From Plasmopara viticola (lineage: Eukaryota; Oomycota; Peronosporomycetes; Peronosporales; Peronosporaceae), in contig MBPM02000011.1 in assembly GCA_001695595.3 (NCBI GenBank), positions 1,054,001-1,118,000 on the forward strand: a DNA stretch of 64,000 bases. The letters run 5' to 3'. The position numbers were made by a program, and so were the translations under genes. The notes under the pieces were generated by a model, which saw only the letters and a list, made by a program, of their open reading frames with translations, made no database searches and was not told the origin of the DNA. Shown here one piece after another: positions 19,143 through 31,150 of this stretch. Numbering within the stretch: position 1 is the stretch's first letter; each line of letters begins with the position of its first letter.

Positions 19143-22100
19143 TTAAGAGTTTGACGCATTGCTAGGTTGGTGATAACCACCTTGAAATGTTGGTGGGAGG
19201 TCAATGCTGGCGCCGAGATCCAGTAGCATCTGCTCCAGTCGAGATACAATCACATCAAAGGAAGGCCGATCCGCCGCGTCCGACTTCCAGCACTCGATAA
19301 TGAGATTGATATACTCGCTCTCCATGCCTTCTGGAATCGGGGGCCGAATCCCGGCATTGATTGTTTTGTTATAAAACTTGATAGGGGCCATTCCAATAAA
19401 TGGATTCTGGAGGCCGTTAGCAATCATTTCCCACATTACAATGGCGAAACTGTAGCAAGGTAAGGGTTGGTAAGCCGTAATAATGATTATTGAGTAGAGA
19501 AAAAGCACCTCCAATTGTCAGCCTTAAAAGTGTAGCCCAGGTCTTCATCCAGCAGAACTTCAGGGGCAACCCTGTTAAAAACAAGCGTACCCTATTAGCC
19601 AGATCAATAGTTTGATGCAACACAATGCATGCACTTGCCATCCTGTTGTACCACACTGTGTGAACGCAGTATCGGTATCAAGCACTTTACTAATGCCAAA
19701 ATCAGCCACCTTGACTCGCCAGTCATCATCCACTAAGAAATTGTGTGACTATTAAATAGGAGAATCAATGCATTAGCAATTCTCCATGCAAGTAAATAAA
19801 CGCAACTTGAACCTTAATGTCACGATGGATAATGCGCATTGAGTGAAGGTATTGTATGCCTCGTGCTGCATCGAGCATCATTCGTACTTTAAACTGAAGA
19901 AGATAAATGATCACAGCAAGACTTAGAGTTCAACTTTACATCAAAAGCATTCCCAATTTAACTCCTCGTACCTTCCACGGGATCGTCTCAAAGTTGTTGC
20001 TGTGAATCACTTCGAACAAACTGGAAACACACACAACGTGTCAGTACGAGCCCTAGCACGGCAACTCTCGCGTCACCTTTTGCGAGAGCAATATTCAGTA
20101 AGAATCATCAGCTTTGGATCTGTGCATGCTCCGATAAATAACACAATATTTGGGTGCTTTAGCTTTCGGAGCAGCGCCACTTCTTGTTTGTAATCACCGA
20201 GAATTTTATCGGTCAATCGTGCATAGCGAAACGACTTTACAGCCACCTCGGCGGCGCTATTACGATTCATCCAAAGACCACGATAGACAGTAGCGGCCTT
20301 CCCACAGCCTAACTCGTTCTCCTTGCCGCTCAAGATGTGAATACTTTCAAATGGAATTTCCAGATACTTGTTTTGCGATTCAAGAACGCGTGCGTGCTCC
20401 TGCAATGCTGAAACGTCTTCTCTTGCGAGCTCCTCAGAAATCGATTCAGCCAAAGATGCCGACGAATTCGCACGATGAACAGCTTCGTGCTGATCTGATG
20501 ACGATTGCAGCTCTGATTCTGTCTGATCGTGGGAAGCAGCTTCTTCAACTACATCAACTATGCGGGCGACAGGCTTGAGATTTTCACTAGCCTTTCGTCG
20601 GATTAAATAATGCGTCATGGATAATATCTTCCTCAGCTCAGCTTCACGAGCTTCCACTCCCCGCTGCACTTCGTGTCGGCGTTCGGCCGATAGACTCACT
20701 GCTGCAGCACCCGAGTTGATCTATTGAAGCAATACAATTAGAGTCACACTTGGTGAAACGCAGACAAAGCAATCGTACCTGCTCGAACAGCTTCGCAAGC
20801 ACAGAATTCTCGCCATTATCTTTATCATCGACGTGAATTTTATCACCATGAGCAAGCCCAATATCTTTTCGAATGCCTGCATTCTCGTCCTCCAGCATCA
20901 ATGCAGTCGACAATTGAGAATCTGTACATAAAATGAGAAAGCATATCATATTAACAACGTACGCCAAAATGTATAAACTCATATAAAGTATCACCTTTGG
21001 CAAGATCATCCGTCTGTCGAATCCAAACAATTCGTTGACGATCCTTCGGAATTCCGATGTTCGAAGCAATCTCTTGCCGTAGCACACCCACTGTGGCATC
21101 AAATGGAATTTCTAAGCAAACAGGCGCTTGCGTATCACCTGAAGCTTGAATACAGACCTAGCAAAGCAAAGAATTTTCAACATTCGCATTTCTTTTAACG
21201 TCAATCATCAAGACACGTACGACTCGAAGCAGCAAGCAATCATTGTCCACTGCCCGTCGAATGCGCTCACGAATAGCTTCTTCTGCTATTTCAGACTGAG
21301 TGCTGGCAAAGAAATGGACCTAGATTACGCGGCAATATAGTGTGAGTAAACCTCATCACAGCAAAATTCCTCATCCAGCTTGGGTATAAACGTACGTGGT
21401 GTGGAAAGACACGGTAGATTTCGCTGCCGTGGACATGAGCAGTAACCGCGCGCTGGAGTTTCGAATTCGACGCAAACGAATCTCGGCGTTGTGGCGATCG
21501 CTCTCCGTTCGAGCTTGGCCCAAACCATATATCAATTTCATCATCCGATGTCCCGCCACTAAAATTACTTTCTGAGTTTTGCCATGTAACTAGAACGTAT
21601 TTTGACACGATTCGCTCAATCCCGCGATGCAGTGGAACATCTACTCGCAAGTAAACATACATCGTGCTTCCCTCTTCTAAAACTGAGGTTATTCCGCCAA
21701 TTCCTTTTAAAGCATACAACCCAGTCTGTTTCATCGTCAAGCCAACGTTAGTAAAAATAAAGGACGTCCTATCAGCTACGTACCATGCCCTTTTCTACGA
21801 CAATCATTCTCCGGGTCGAAGTCTCAATATCCGAAAGATCATAGCCACAGACGACCCAATTGAAGGGAGAAGTATCCGATCGAATATCCCTTACCGTTTC
21901 CATCACCTCGGGACTGAATTCGATATCGTTCGTAATAAATCGCCTTGACGAGCTTCGTGGCCGCCGCCGCGGAGTTCGCAAGAATACCGAGCCATCCCTG
22001 CAAAGCAATCGTACCACAACATGTCTTAGTCCACGCAGAAACTCTTCAAAGTCACAAATTGTGCCTACAAAAGTTCTTCTGGATTGTGAAGTGTCACGTG

Positions 22101-22627
22101 CGCAACAGCTCCCATGAGTTTCTGCAATGTTTAAGCAATTCAGTCTCCATCCCTTATTACACTCAGCCAAATGTTCAGTCGTGTACTCACTTTAATGACT
22201 TGATTAAACTCGGCATACTTGGTTCGAAGGTAGATCGGGAGGTTGCGTCCTTTCCAGCAAAAGGACAGGACATTCGTCGGCGCCGCGTTCTCGTCATAAC
22301 AATCGATGCTTGTGAGTCCATAACAAAGGGAAGTGGGCGAGAAGAGCTCAGCCGGCCACTGAGATCGATCCGAGATACTGCCGTATCCCGACGCAAGAAC
22401 TTTAAGAGTATTCCGCTTCTCCCGCTGGTCCTGAATTAGCCAATTAAAATGCTAAGACAAAACGTCGGACAAATCGACGGCACAAGACTAAATGGACTCA
22501 CTGCAAATGTGAAAACGACCCACGTCGGTGAGTTCTTTGTCTTAATGTCGTGCAGTACACTATCCACCTGGCTGAAGCGTAAATCCTGGGCTTTCACGGT
22601 GCGCACAAAAGTGCGCGGCACTTCCAT
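19143..22627 (-). CDS. TKL-type protein kinase with two ADF-homology domains and a ubiquitin-like domain
   Basis: Fourteen exons on the minus strand: 22502-22627, 22191-22430, 22069-22121, 21784-21997, 21396-21725, 21221-21319, 20995-21157, 20779-20921, 20077-20720, 19972-20020, 19813-19893, 19639-19748, 19509-19571, 19143-19449; 873 residues, all phases consistent. Residues 1-139 read as an ADF/coactosin fold (SPTWVVFTFA, VLSFCWKG, AEFNQVIKK, AVAHVTLHNPEEL). Residues about 160-350 look like a second one (FNWVVCGYDLSD, YVYLRVDVP, KYVLVTW, RVFPHH) with a Ser-rich insert. About 365-445 is ubiquitin-like (VCLEIPFDATVGVLRQEIA). Then coiled coil, and a kinase with GCGKAATVYRG (594-604), Lys618, HRDIKSHN (710-717), DFG (730-732) and APE (753-755), all intact. 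Exon 12 needs a GC-AG intron (donor GCAAGT). ADF-domain assignment rests on pattern recognition. A role in actin signalling is inferred. Confidence 0.8.
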
Positions 22628-23124
22628 GCCGTTGCGCTTGGAGTGAGCAAAGCACAGAATCTTGGCACGCGTTTGTGCAGACTGTAAACCTTCGCTCGCT
22701 TCTTCCTTTTCTTGCTATAGACAGTCTTTCTCTTGTCGCTTTGGTAGTTGGGCCCACGAGATCTGTCACAACAGTCAGCGCGTCCTCGTAAGCTCTCACA
22801 TTCCCCGGGCACCCTTAATTGCGTCTCACCTCGTACGCCAATCGTTCCACTAGCCCTAAAAGGAAGAGCCTTGGCGGCATGCGCTAAATGCCTATCTTTC
22901 TGTCAAGCGAAGACTCGAGTTCCGCACTTACCGTACCTCTACTAGTGTTGCGATAAGTTGCGAAAAACAACAGCGAGATCGTAGAGTCGCCGCCTCGGTA
23001 TTGCAATACGACCAGTTGATTGGGTGATAATTGTTGCTTTAGCCCTACAATTGGATAGAAGTACCGACGATTTATTGCAAATGTTGGATGGTGATCATAA
23101 TTGGTAGTTTTAAATTACATAAAC
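22628..23124. other. Upstream region of the kinase gene
   Basis: This contains the kinase promoter and possible 5' UTR. Short open frames on both strands overlap here but show no domain. It ends at the target-site duplication of LINE derivative copy 2. Confidence 0.5.
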
Positions 23125-23135
23125 ACGTGTGGATA

Positions 23136-24283
23136 TTTTTGGAAAAGGTTGGGGTGACGCCCTCCTTCCAAGCGCGGGGGCTTAGTGCTCGCGCGCTTCG
23201 GGCAGGTGCTCTCGGGCATCTGCAGGTCTCTAACGAGTCTCGCCCTCGACGCGACGGTCTCCAGCACCAGGCCAAACCCCCTTCCACGCCCTTAATCGCG
23301 CCAACCGCATCCGGATTGGCTCCTTTAATGTGAATTCTCTAGGTTCGAAGCGCAAGAAGCACGTAACACTCCCCGAAGATCTCCGGCGCTACCGCGTCGA
23401 TATCCTTGGCCCTCGAGAAACCAAGATCTACGATAGAGGTGAGCACCGCATTGATGACTTCCTTCTAACCCTGAAAAAAAAAAAAAAACGAAGCCAAGAC
23501 CGAAGTCACCGAAATCCGCCGCCACTGCAACCCGTCGGGCGCCACTCGACACGCCCGATCCCGAGAAGAAACCTGGCACCACACTAAGAAGCTCGGAACA
23601 CTCCTCGGCGATATTAAAGATCTATCCCGACGCAAGTCCCTGGCCACCCTCGCGCTCCACCGCCTCTGGTCCGTCTGGCTCCGCCCCACGTTCATCTCAC
23701 CCAAGACACGCATTCGATTGTACAACACCTACGTTCTACCGATTCTGCTGTACAACTGAGCTCTTACCAAGTCAGAGCTCCACGGCCTCGAGAGTTTCCA
23801 TCGCCGCCAGCTTCGCTACGCTCTTGGCTATCGCTACCCCCGACCCATTTCGAATGCAAGACTCTACGACCTCTGTGATGAGCGGCCGCTGAGACTACGA
23901 CTGACACAAGCTCGCTGGCGCCTGTTTGGCCACGTACTTCGCCGCTATCCCGACATTCCAGCTAACCTCCAGATGCGTGCCTACTTCTTCTCCACCGCAG
24001 CAAAATGGCGCGGACTTCCCCGCACCACGCTCCCCTCGACACTCGACCACAACCTTGTTTCCCGTGGCTCCGGCTTTCGACTCCGGACAGCACAAGACCT
24101 CGAAGTGGTACGTACCCTTGCACAAGACCGAAAGAAATGGAAGACCCATACGACCTCGGTGCTGGATGCACTGCCCGCCGAACGAGACTCGACGTATGCG
24201 GACACCACTCTATGCCGTGGACTAGCCAGACTGAGCCTAGCACGTGCATACCTTGGCAACGCGATAACGTAATACATTACATT
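23136..24283 (+). mobile_element. LINE deletion derivative, copy 2 (1.15 kb)
   Basis: This is flanked by the 11-bp target duplication ACGTGTGGATA (23125-23135 and 24284-24294), as expected of target-primed reverse transcription. After the shared 5' block, 23290-23470 encodes the start of a LINE apurinic-type endonuclease (RIRIGSFNVNSLGSK, YRVDILGPRETK). It then jumps, at an A-tract (23474-23487), to the C-terminal part of the reverse transcriptase ORF: LGTLLGDIKDLSRRKSLATL, TRIRLYNTYVLPILLYN, FHRRQLRYALGYRYP, ARWRLFGHVLRRYPDIPAN. A stop replaces the tryptophan of the ALTKSEL region at about 23757. Catalytic RT core is missing, so it is non-autonomous. The 3' end has GTAATACATTACATT. Confidence 0.88.
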
Positions 24284-24520
24284 ACGTGTGGATAATTACG
24301 CCTTTCTTAAAGGGAGCGAGAAACTTAATCAGCAATAACCTAAAATCAAGCATCGTCACACTTGTCGAAACAATCCTGCGACTCGTACTTTAATCGCTTT
24401 AAGTGATGAAAGTTAACATCAGGGAAGTCTAATTGTTGCAATAAGCAAGTCTAGAATGATATGCCGAGGGGGAAAATAGGCAGAAAACAGTAATCATGCT
24501 CGTTAAATTGGCACCAACGC

Positions 24521-24751
24521 TTAAGTGTAGTAAAGTTCAAGACCCATGCCGTCGTGAATCTCGTAGTCCTCGAGCGTAATGTGGTCCTTGTAAATGGTGT
24601 ACCACTTCTGGATGCGGATTTTTTCAGGCCGTGTGCCCACCTGTGCCGCTACTAGCTTCTTTAAGTCACCCACCGTGTCGTCCTCATTGCACTTGACGCG
24701 TATTTTCTTGCCCAACCGGTCGTTCAGGATCACTTCGATCATCCTTGGCAA
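24521..24751 (-). CDS. UBL5: Ubiquitin-like protein 5 (UBL5/Hub1)
   Basis: Single exon, 76 residues, or 73 if the fourth codon Met is used (MIEV is the usual start in the family). The sequence follows UBL5 closely: [43 protein letters not shown], then [14 protein letters not shown]. It ends in the double tyrosine that Hub1 proteins have instead of the glycine pair of ubiquitin, so it is not conjugated. It binds spliceosomal proteins (Snu66/HIND) and modulates splice-site choice, and also acts in mitochondrial stress signalling in animals. It is divergent from SGF11 with 78 bp between. Confidence 0.96.
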   Translation of the reverse strand: MPRMIEVILNDRLGKKIRVKCNEDDTVGDLKKLVAAQVGTRPEKIRIQKWYTIYKDHITLEDYEIHDGMGLELYYT

Positions 24752-24829
24752 TTTGCAACAATACTACCGGTACTAAGGAAAAGTAGGTGTTCTGCTACCG
24801 GTATTAGTATTGAAAATCACAGCGATTAA
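24752..24829. promoter_or_regulatory. Divergent UBL5/SGF11 promoter with paired TACCGGTA palindromes
   Basis: The 78-bp spacer holds two copies of the 8-bp palindrome TACCGGTA (24765-24772 and 24796-24803). Flanks extend the symmetry: AATACT-ACCGGTA on the left and TACCGGTATTAGTATT on the right form an imperfect dyad centred between the genes. A shared regulatory site is inferred. Confidence 0.5.
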
Positions 24830-25297
24830 ATGGAATATCAAGTCTATCACTTCTTACTCGACGATGTTTCTATGGACCTGTGCTTCGAGGTGCTGCACCT
24901 GCCATTCTTCTATATAGTCACTTCTTTTTTTCAACCTTGATGCTAGATGCACCGCGTGATTACTGTGGACGGGATGAGTCTCGAGCAGCTCTACGATGTG
25001 AAGCCAATCGAGCGCAATGTTGACACGCCTGTTGTTGAGCAAGAAAGTGTCTTTATCAGTTGCCTCTTCTGCAAGCGACAGGTACTGCATGCTATCTAGC
25101 GCCAATAAATTAAGAAGAGCTGAGTGCCGCTTTTATAGGTACACGCCTCCCGGTACACGAATCACTTGGAAAAGTGTATGACCGGCTCGCGACGCATGGT
25201 GACGCCTAAACAGCGACAGGACGCAGCACAAGAAACGGAACGCAAGCAGCTACAAATACTAAGCCAACCTCAACTTTACATTTCAGAGTCACCATAG
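24830..25297 (+). CDS. SGF11: SAGA deubiquitinase-module subunit SGF11 (ATXN7L3-like)
   Basis: Three exons: 24830-24889, 24947-25081, 25139-25297; both introns 57 nt and phase 0; 117 residues. The N-terminus (MEYQVYHFLLDDVSMDLCFEMHR) is the helix that docks into the Ubp8-Sus1-Sgf73 module. The zinc finger is CLFCKRQVHASRYTNHLEKC: two cysteines, a histidine and a final cysteine, the SGF11-type ASRYxxHLEKC finger that binds the nucleosome acidic patch. The lysine-rich tail with SRRM completes the pattern. Function: helps activate removal of ubiquitin from histone H2B during transcription. It ends 44 bp from the 3' end of the LRR-WW gene. Confidence 0.92.
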
Positions 25298-25341
25298 ATT
25301 AAGCACCAAGTCATTACAAGCATCTTGTCGTTGTTATTAAA

Positions 25342-28300
25342 TTAAAGCCCGGGCAAATCGCTGTCATCGAATTCAAAGTCCGACACTTCACTACGCCGGG
25401 GTGACTCATCCCTACCCTCTTCCTCTGCAAAAAAATGATACCCTTGGTCCTCTTTAGATGCCTTTTTGTCGTACCAGGAATCGTGAGCGGTGTTCTCCTC
25501 TTGCTGCCGCTCTTTAGTAATGCCCCCTTCATTGACAACCACAAAAGCGCTCTCGTCGTCTTCAACTGCAGATTCTTCAAAATTCCGACCTACAAATTTT
25601 CTCCCTTCATCGTACTGGCTTTTTGCAGCGTCCACGTCATAAGTCTTTGCGTCACCAACGCTTTCTTTCTGTTCAAAAGCTTGGTCGCTAGTCCTCTCCT
25701 CCCAGTATCGACTTTCTGCCGCGCCTCCATCATTCGTCTCACCATCACCATTGACCTCTCCATTCTCGTATTCTCCTGAAGCTTGGTCAAGCTCAAACTC
25801 TTGCTGCTCTTTTTCACTTTCCGTTGCGTCTTCAGAATCACATAAATTGTCAACCTCGTATGGCCATCCCTCTGGAGATATCCAGGTACTTTCTCCAGTG
25901 TTATGATTAAACCAAAAGTAGTGATTCGAGTTGGAATCAAAACCTTTTTCCCAGTCACCAAACATCTCACTTTCTTCGTCGTCAGCGTCATCGCCTGGTT
26001 CATTCGGCGTTTCTATTGCGTTTGGGTCTTCGGTCACAAAGCTTCTGTCTACATTGTAGACGGCACTGGCTTCGGCAATCTCTCCTTCATTCATATATTC
26101 TTGACAGGCTTCGGTTTTGTTTTCGTCAAAAGACTCGGTAGCCTCGTAGTTTAAAGATTCGTGGACTTGGCCTACCTCCGATTGCTCATGTAAGAAAGCT
26201 GTATCTATTTCATCTCCTGACATTGCATCCATTTCTTGTCGAAACGAATCTGCTTCGCGCAAATCGAAATTGAGATCCAGCGGCGTCTCAAGCCAGTCGT
26301 AGTCCTCAATTTGTGTTGTAGCTGCTTCGGTGGATGTGAGAAAGACTGTCGCTTCTTCTGTATCACCAACAACGTTTTGGGCGTAATTTTCACCATTGTC
26401 CAACTTGATAGCTTCGTCAGTACTTTCAAGTGGGTCATCCTTATCGTGTACTGACATTTCTCCAGTACCGCCAGAATTGTCAATATGTTCAGCGGCGCTA
26501 ACATGCCACTGATGTTTTTCAAAGGTTTCATCTACCGAATGGTCTTTCTGAATATCCACGAGCAGCTCGTTGGTAGCATCAGATTTCGAGTGAAAAGCAT
26601 GATTTTCAGTCAGGTCGCTTAAAACATTGGCTTTTGGCTGAGAATTCGTTCTTTGTGCTTCCAAGTCATCTATTTTTTCTGTTTCATCACGTTCAATATC
26701 AGTTGGCTCAAAGTGATGCAAATGTGCAACTTTTGCAGTAAAAGTAGATGTTTGGTCATCATTAACTATTTCCTCGATTGCAGAGTCGCACGTGTGAGAG
26801 TTATCGTTGTGCATGTCCTCAGCACGAGAAGTGCCTAGCAACTGAGACGTTTGACTACCCAAGATCGGGTTTACTTGGTTCATTATCTCACCATTCGAAC
26901 CATGTGCCGGCACTTCGTACTCCGTTTCGGCCACACTATTTTCTTTCTCAGCTTCTGTAGTCTTTGGCTGGCTAGGAGAATTTGCTTGAGCTTTTGGTAT
27001 TGCGATTGTAATTTCATGCAGTTCATTCGATCGAATACATTGGCAATAGGCTCGAATTTCTTCGGAGCCTGGAGCGTGACTTTCAAGTTTTTCTAAGAGT
27101 TGACGCAAGCACTTTTTTGCAACGCTTAACTTGGTAAACCAATCAGCACACTGAGTCTGTAATTCGACATCAGCGTGATTTTGCGCCGGTTTGTACAATT
27201 CGCGGCTTTCATGCTCATCGAGAATATCCAGTGCGTCGAGGCTAACACGATATTCTGCCACTTTCTTTGGATCTCCATGCTCCTTCTCACTCATGGTAAG
27301 TAACACATTCAAAGCAGTCAGTGTAGTTGAAAGTCCCTCTTTGGCGTGACCTAGAAAGTCTAAGACTGCAAGGTCATGCAGAAAATCTGTTTCTTTTGAT
27401 TCGCTTGATTTTGGTAAGTCAAACTGTCCATTAATGTCCACAGAGAGAGGATCTTTGACAATCGTGCGAGCTTTTCTTGGTGATTTCGGAGAAGGGGCCT
27501 CTTTTTTACAAAAAACCAGTGATTTGTTCAGTGGAGACGAAAATTGAGGAGATGGGGGTCGAGACATGGTCAGTAAATTTTCCTCTGCTCTCGAAAATTC
27601 CTCTTCCATACTTGTTTCGAACGCAATGTTAGTGCGACTGCGGCTTCTTTCCGCTTTATCGAGAATATACCGCGATCGCGTACTAAATCCAGTTGTGGCA
27701 ATCGGTCGCCTTTGAGTTAACTCTTGTGCAAGCTGTAATCTCTCTCCGACTGTCAGTGCCCCATCAAAATCAACTCGAGGCCTTCGCTTTCGCTCCTGCT
27801 CCATCAAAGTTCTGTCGACTTTAGTGTGCTTGGGGGCACTGAGCTCATTTGCTCGACGTTGCTGTTCTCGTACTACGCTTGGATCTGACGGTACCAACTT
27901 TTTCTTTTTCTTTGCAAAAGACAGTTGGGGTGGGCCAAAGCAAAAGAGGGACGTCTCCTTCTTGGAAGATAGAGGAGGTGCTTTTCTACGCGAACGGAAA
28001 CCGAGCGATTGACTTCGCAGTTCGTCATTTTGTCGCTGCTGATCCCGAGACGATGTTGATCCAACCCGCTTTTCTCCTTCATCTTCATCCGTCGTATCAC
28101 ATCTTTGGTCAGACTGTATCTGAGCCGCACAATGAGTTTTACTATCTTGTACAATCGAGAGTGTGTCACATACATTAGTGACCCAAGATTTCCTGTAATC
28201 GGGCATTAAATCGTAATTGAACAAAGTATTGCTTGGTTTGGAGATGCTGCTGACTGCCTTCTTAAATTTACAATGAGTCAACAAGATTGACCCCAACGAT

Positions 28301-30972
28301 TGAAGTGCAGGCAATAAATTGCGCACATGAACAATGTTCTTCCGCTTTTGACACTCGTCTGCTTCTACGACGGGATTTCCGTCCAAATTCAAGTGACTGA
28401 GCATTTTGTTGAGGGACAGAAATCGAAGAGCGTGAGCAGTAGCAATAACATTATGAGCTAGATCCAGAATCTCCAACTGAAATAAATGCTCGATGTTCTT
28501 CAAGGTTCGAATAACATTGTGACTCAATCCGAGAGCGCGCAGTTTAAACGTCGTCGTAAGCCCGGAAATCAGTTTCAGCTGATTTCTTTCCAAATTCAAA
28601 ACCTCGAGTCGTGGAAATGCAATCAGCCCATCGTCCGTTAGCTTAGTCAACTTGTTTCGGGACAAGTCAAGTACGGTAACGAATGGAAAACGACACTAAA
28701 AATCATAAACAATGCATTGCAAAGTAGTGAGAACACTTAAGTTTTATTCAAAGACGCTCGATCTTACCTCCGCAAATAAGTGAAGATTTGTAAGGCCATT
28801 TGCCGGGAGAAGCAAAGCCAACAAGTTTTGACAAGGAACTTCGGCAGGAAAATTCTTGATAGTCATGTTTTTTCTGAGATCTGGATGATTAAGTTTAACC
28901 ACAGAGCGCTCTTTGCCATCTTTCAAAACATCAAAAGCCAGCGATTCAACGCAACCCTCATCTTCTTCCGGATCATTAAGGGCACAGGTTGCATTGCTAC
29001 GGGTACAAATTGCATCTCCATCGACTTTCATTTCACATGACTTCACCGCTTCTACGTTATTTAAACGTGTTCTTGCAGCGCTCTCAAAAATGGAGATTTT
29101 CTCAGCAATCGAAGATTGGTTTTTTTCCACTAAACCTTCCGTCGTCTCATTTTTAAAGTAGTTTTGAATCGGATAGATTCCTCGCGCCACATCGACTTTA
29201 CATTGTCCACGTTTGGTACCTAAATCCACACCATTGTCCACATACACACCATCGTTGCCATGCACATCAATATCGGCAGTACTTGGACTTAACTCGTTTG
29301 CATCTTTCTTCAAGAGACTGATGCTACCAGCTGCACTGCGATCAACTCCATTCTCAGCTAGTGCATCCTTGTAAAGTATACGATCAATTTTGACAGGTTG
29401 ATCTTTGTCGAAAACGCGTTTTGAAGCAATCTCGCCTGATGACGCAGCAATTTCTATGCTATCGCTCATGTCGGAATTATTAAGCAATAAAATCACAGAA
29501 TTACTCTTACTTTGTTCTGTAAATGGCATCAACTGCTTGCCTTCGTCACTAATAATTGACTGAACAGGACGAGAATTCCGATGTCTACCTTCATCGAAAC
29601 TCAATTGAGAGCGAGAAGACATTGGCTTTTCTGTAGTTGAGGTAATCGAAGCTGGTGATGAGTTTGAAGCCACGTGATCCGATGATAACGGTGCACTATT
29701 TGCATCTGATATCGTAGTAACTGCTTGCTGAACAACAATCGGGGTGCTAAAAGTAGGAGGTGGGGAAAGATTTGTCACTCCGATCTTCGTATCAATTGAG
29801 GCAATTGCAGCTGCTCGTGTTGTACATGGTGAAAGCGAAGGTACCTCGGGAAGATAACTGCTACTTGTACCAAATTTTGTTGCCATGCCACTATCAAAGG
29901 AGGAGACCTTGGAGTGACTAGGTGGTGCTATTAATGTCGAAACATCAGAAACTTTAGACAGTGTGGTCGGTGCCATCCCAGGTGATCCAAGAGTGGCGTG
30001 ACGCTCTTGAACCAAAGCCTCCCACGGTGGACATGCCGAGAGCTTGGAGGGTGAAACGGCACACTTCGCAAGAAGAATGTTTTCAAAATTGACTACGTTC
30101 TCAGAGTTGTCCGAAGACAGCTGCATGAATGTCCTTATGTCCTTGTTCGTTGGAGTGGATGCATTCAAAAGTTTGAGAACACCTTTATACTCTTCTTCAT
30201 CGAATTTGCCGTCATCTTTGCGACCAACGCGATTTAAAGCAACGCGAATTTCCAGACGTTTATCCTCGCGCCGCAACAAATCCATATATTGCGAAAATTC
30301 TTGGAGAACAAAAGCCGAAACCTCATTACCCCTTAAATTTATCTCGATAACGAACCTTGTGTACTCAGGCATTGGCGTGCGAATATATTGTTTTGACCGT
30401 ACATTAAACGGAGGTAGACTTTTCGCTGAGATAATTTGCAATCGAAGAACTTCTAGCAAAGCTTTAGCACCCTGTCCATTTACGACCAAAAGCAACTAGG
30501 TCAAATTTTCTGGTCCAAACATAATTATGCAAAGTTGCGTACGTCGTCAGTGATTCGGTTGTCACGCAGATCGAGTGATGAGACGATTGGCATTTCTAGC
30601 ATAGTCTCCGCCAAAGCAATGACTTGCTGGTCCGTGATATCTTCTTGTCTCAGTTCAATCATGTGAAGCTCGTTTTGGCCAGCTATGGCTTTATTGATGC
30701 TCTATCGAGCAAAATAGGTAAATGATTAATGCGAATGCATCTGTAAGCGTATAATTGCTTTCACCTTCTCAAGACATGGAGGAGTTTCTACATGTCTGAG
30801 CTCGGCATACTTGGCGTAAGTGTCTCGAAACCTGTAAAAAAAGGGTCTTAGTGCCGAGGCAAAGTCCACTAGATATTAGAATCCGAGCTATTGCGCACTT
30901 TTTGACATCTTGAAGTGACAGGGAGCGAAGATCGGGGCTTTTCTTGCGCTTATTGAATATTCCGCCAAGCAT
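25342..30972 (-). CDS. Large leucine-rich repeat and WW domain protein
   Basis: Five exons on the minus strand: 30899-30972, 30765-30831, 30543-30701, 28768-30471, 25342-28695; 1785 residues, phases consistent. The N-terminus (MLGGIFNKRKKSPDL) leads into ribonuclease-inhibitor type repeats (IVSSLDLRDNRITDDGAKALLEVL) and a short EF-hand-like acidic segment (RKDDGKFDEEEYKGVLK). A long Ser/Thr-rich disordered linker follows, then SDS22-like repeats (VTVLDLSRNKLTKL, LEVLNLERNQLKLI, LEILDLAHNVIATA) at about 660-790, including the usual capping region. A WW domain (WEKGFDSNSNHYFWFNH, TGESTWISPEGW) lies near residue 1590, followed by a highly acidic tail. Function is unknown; scaffold proteins of basal bodies or cilia often combine LRR and WW. 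It shares a promoter region with the ciliary gene CFAP57, which supports that idea weakly. Confidence 0.85.
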
Positions 30973-31150
30973 TGAAGTGGAACCACAGAGGTGTAACTAA
31001 AAACTGAATTCCCTCGTTACTGGGTTTAAAAAAATAGTTTCGAAACGACCACCTCTTAGCATTTAAGCGTTATTTCGCTCTGTAGCATGTTTTGTCGGAG
31101 TCAGTCAGAAGTTGTTGCATGTGATCTGGTCAATAACGAAGGGGTCTATA
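30973..31150. promoter_or_regulatory. Divergent promoter of LRR-WW gene and CFAP57
   Basis: 178 bp between the start codons with an A-tract in the middle (about 31027-31033). No RFX-type X-box or other known ciliary element was recognised. Confidence 0.5.
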
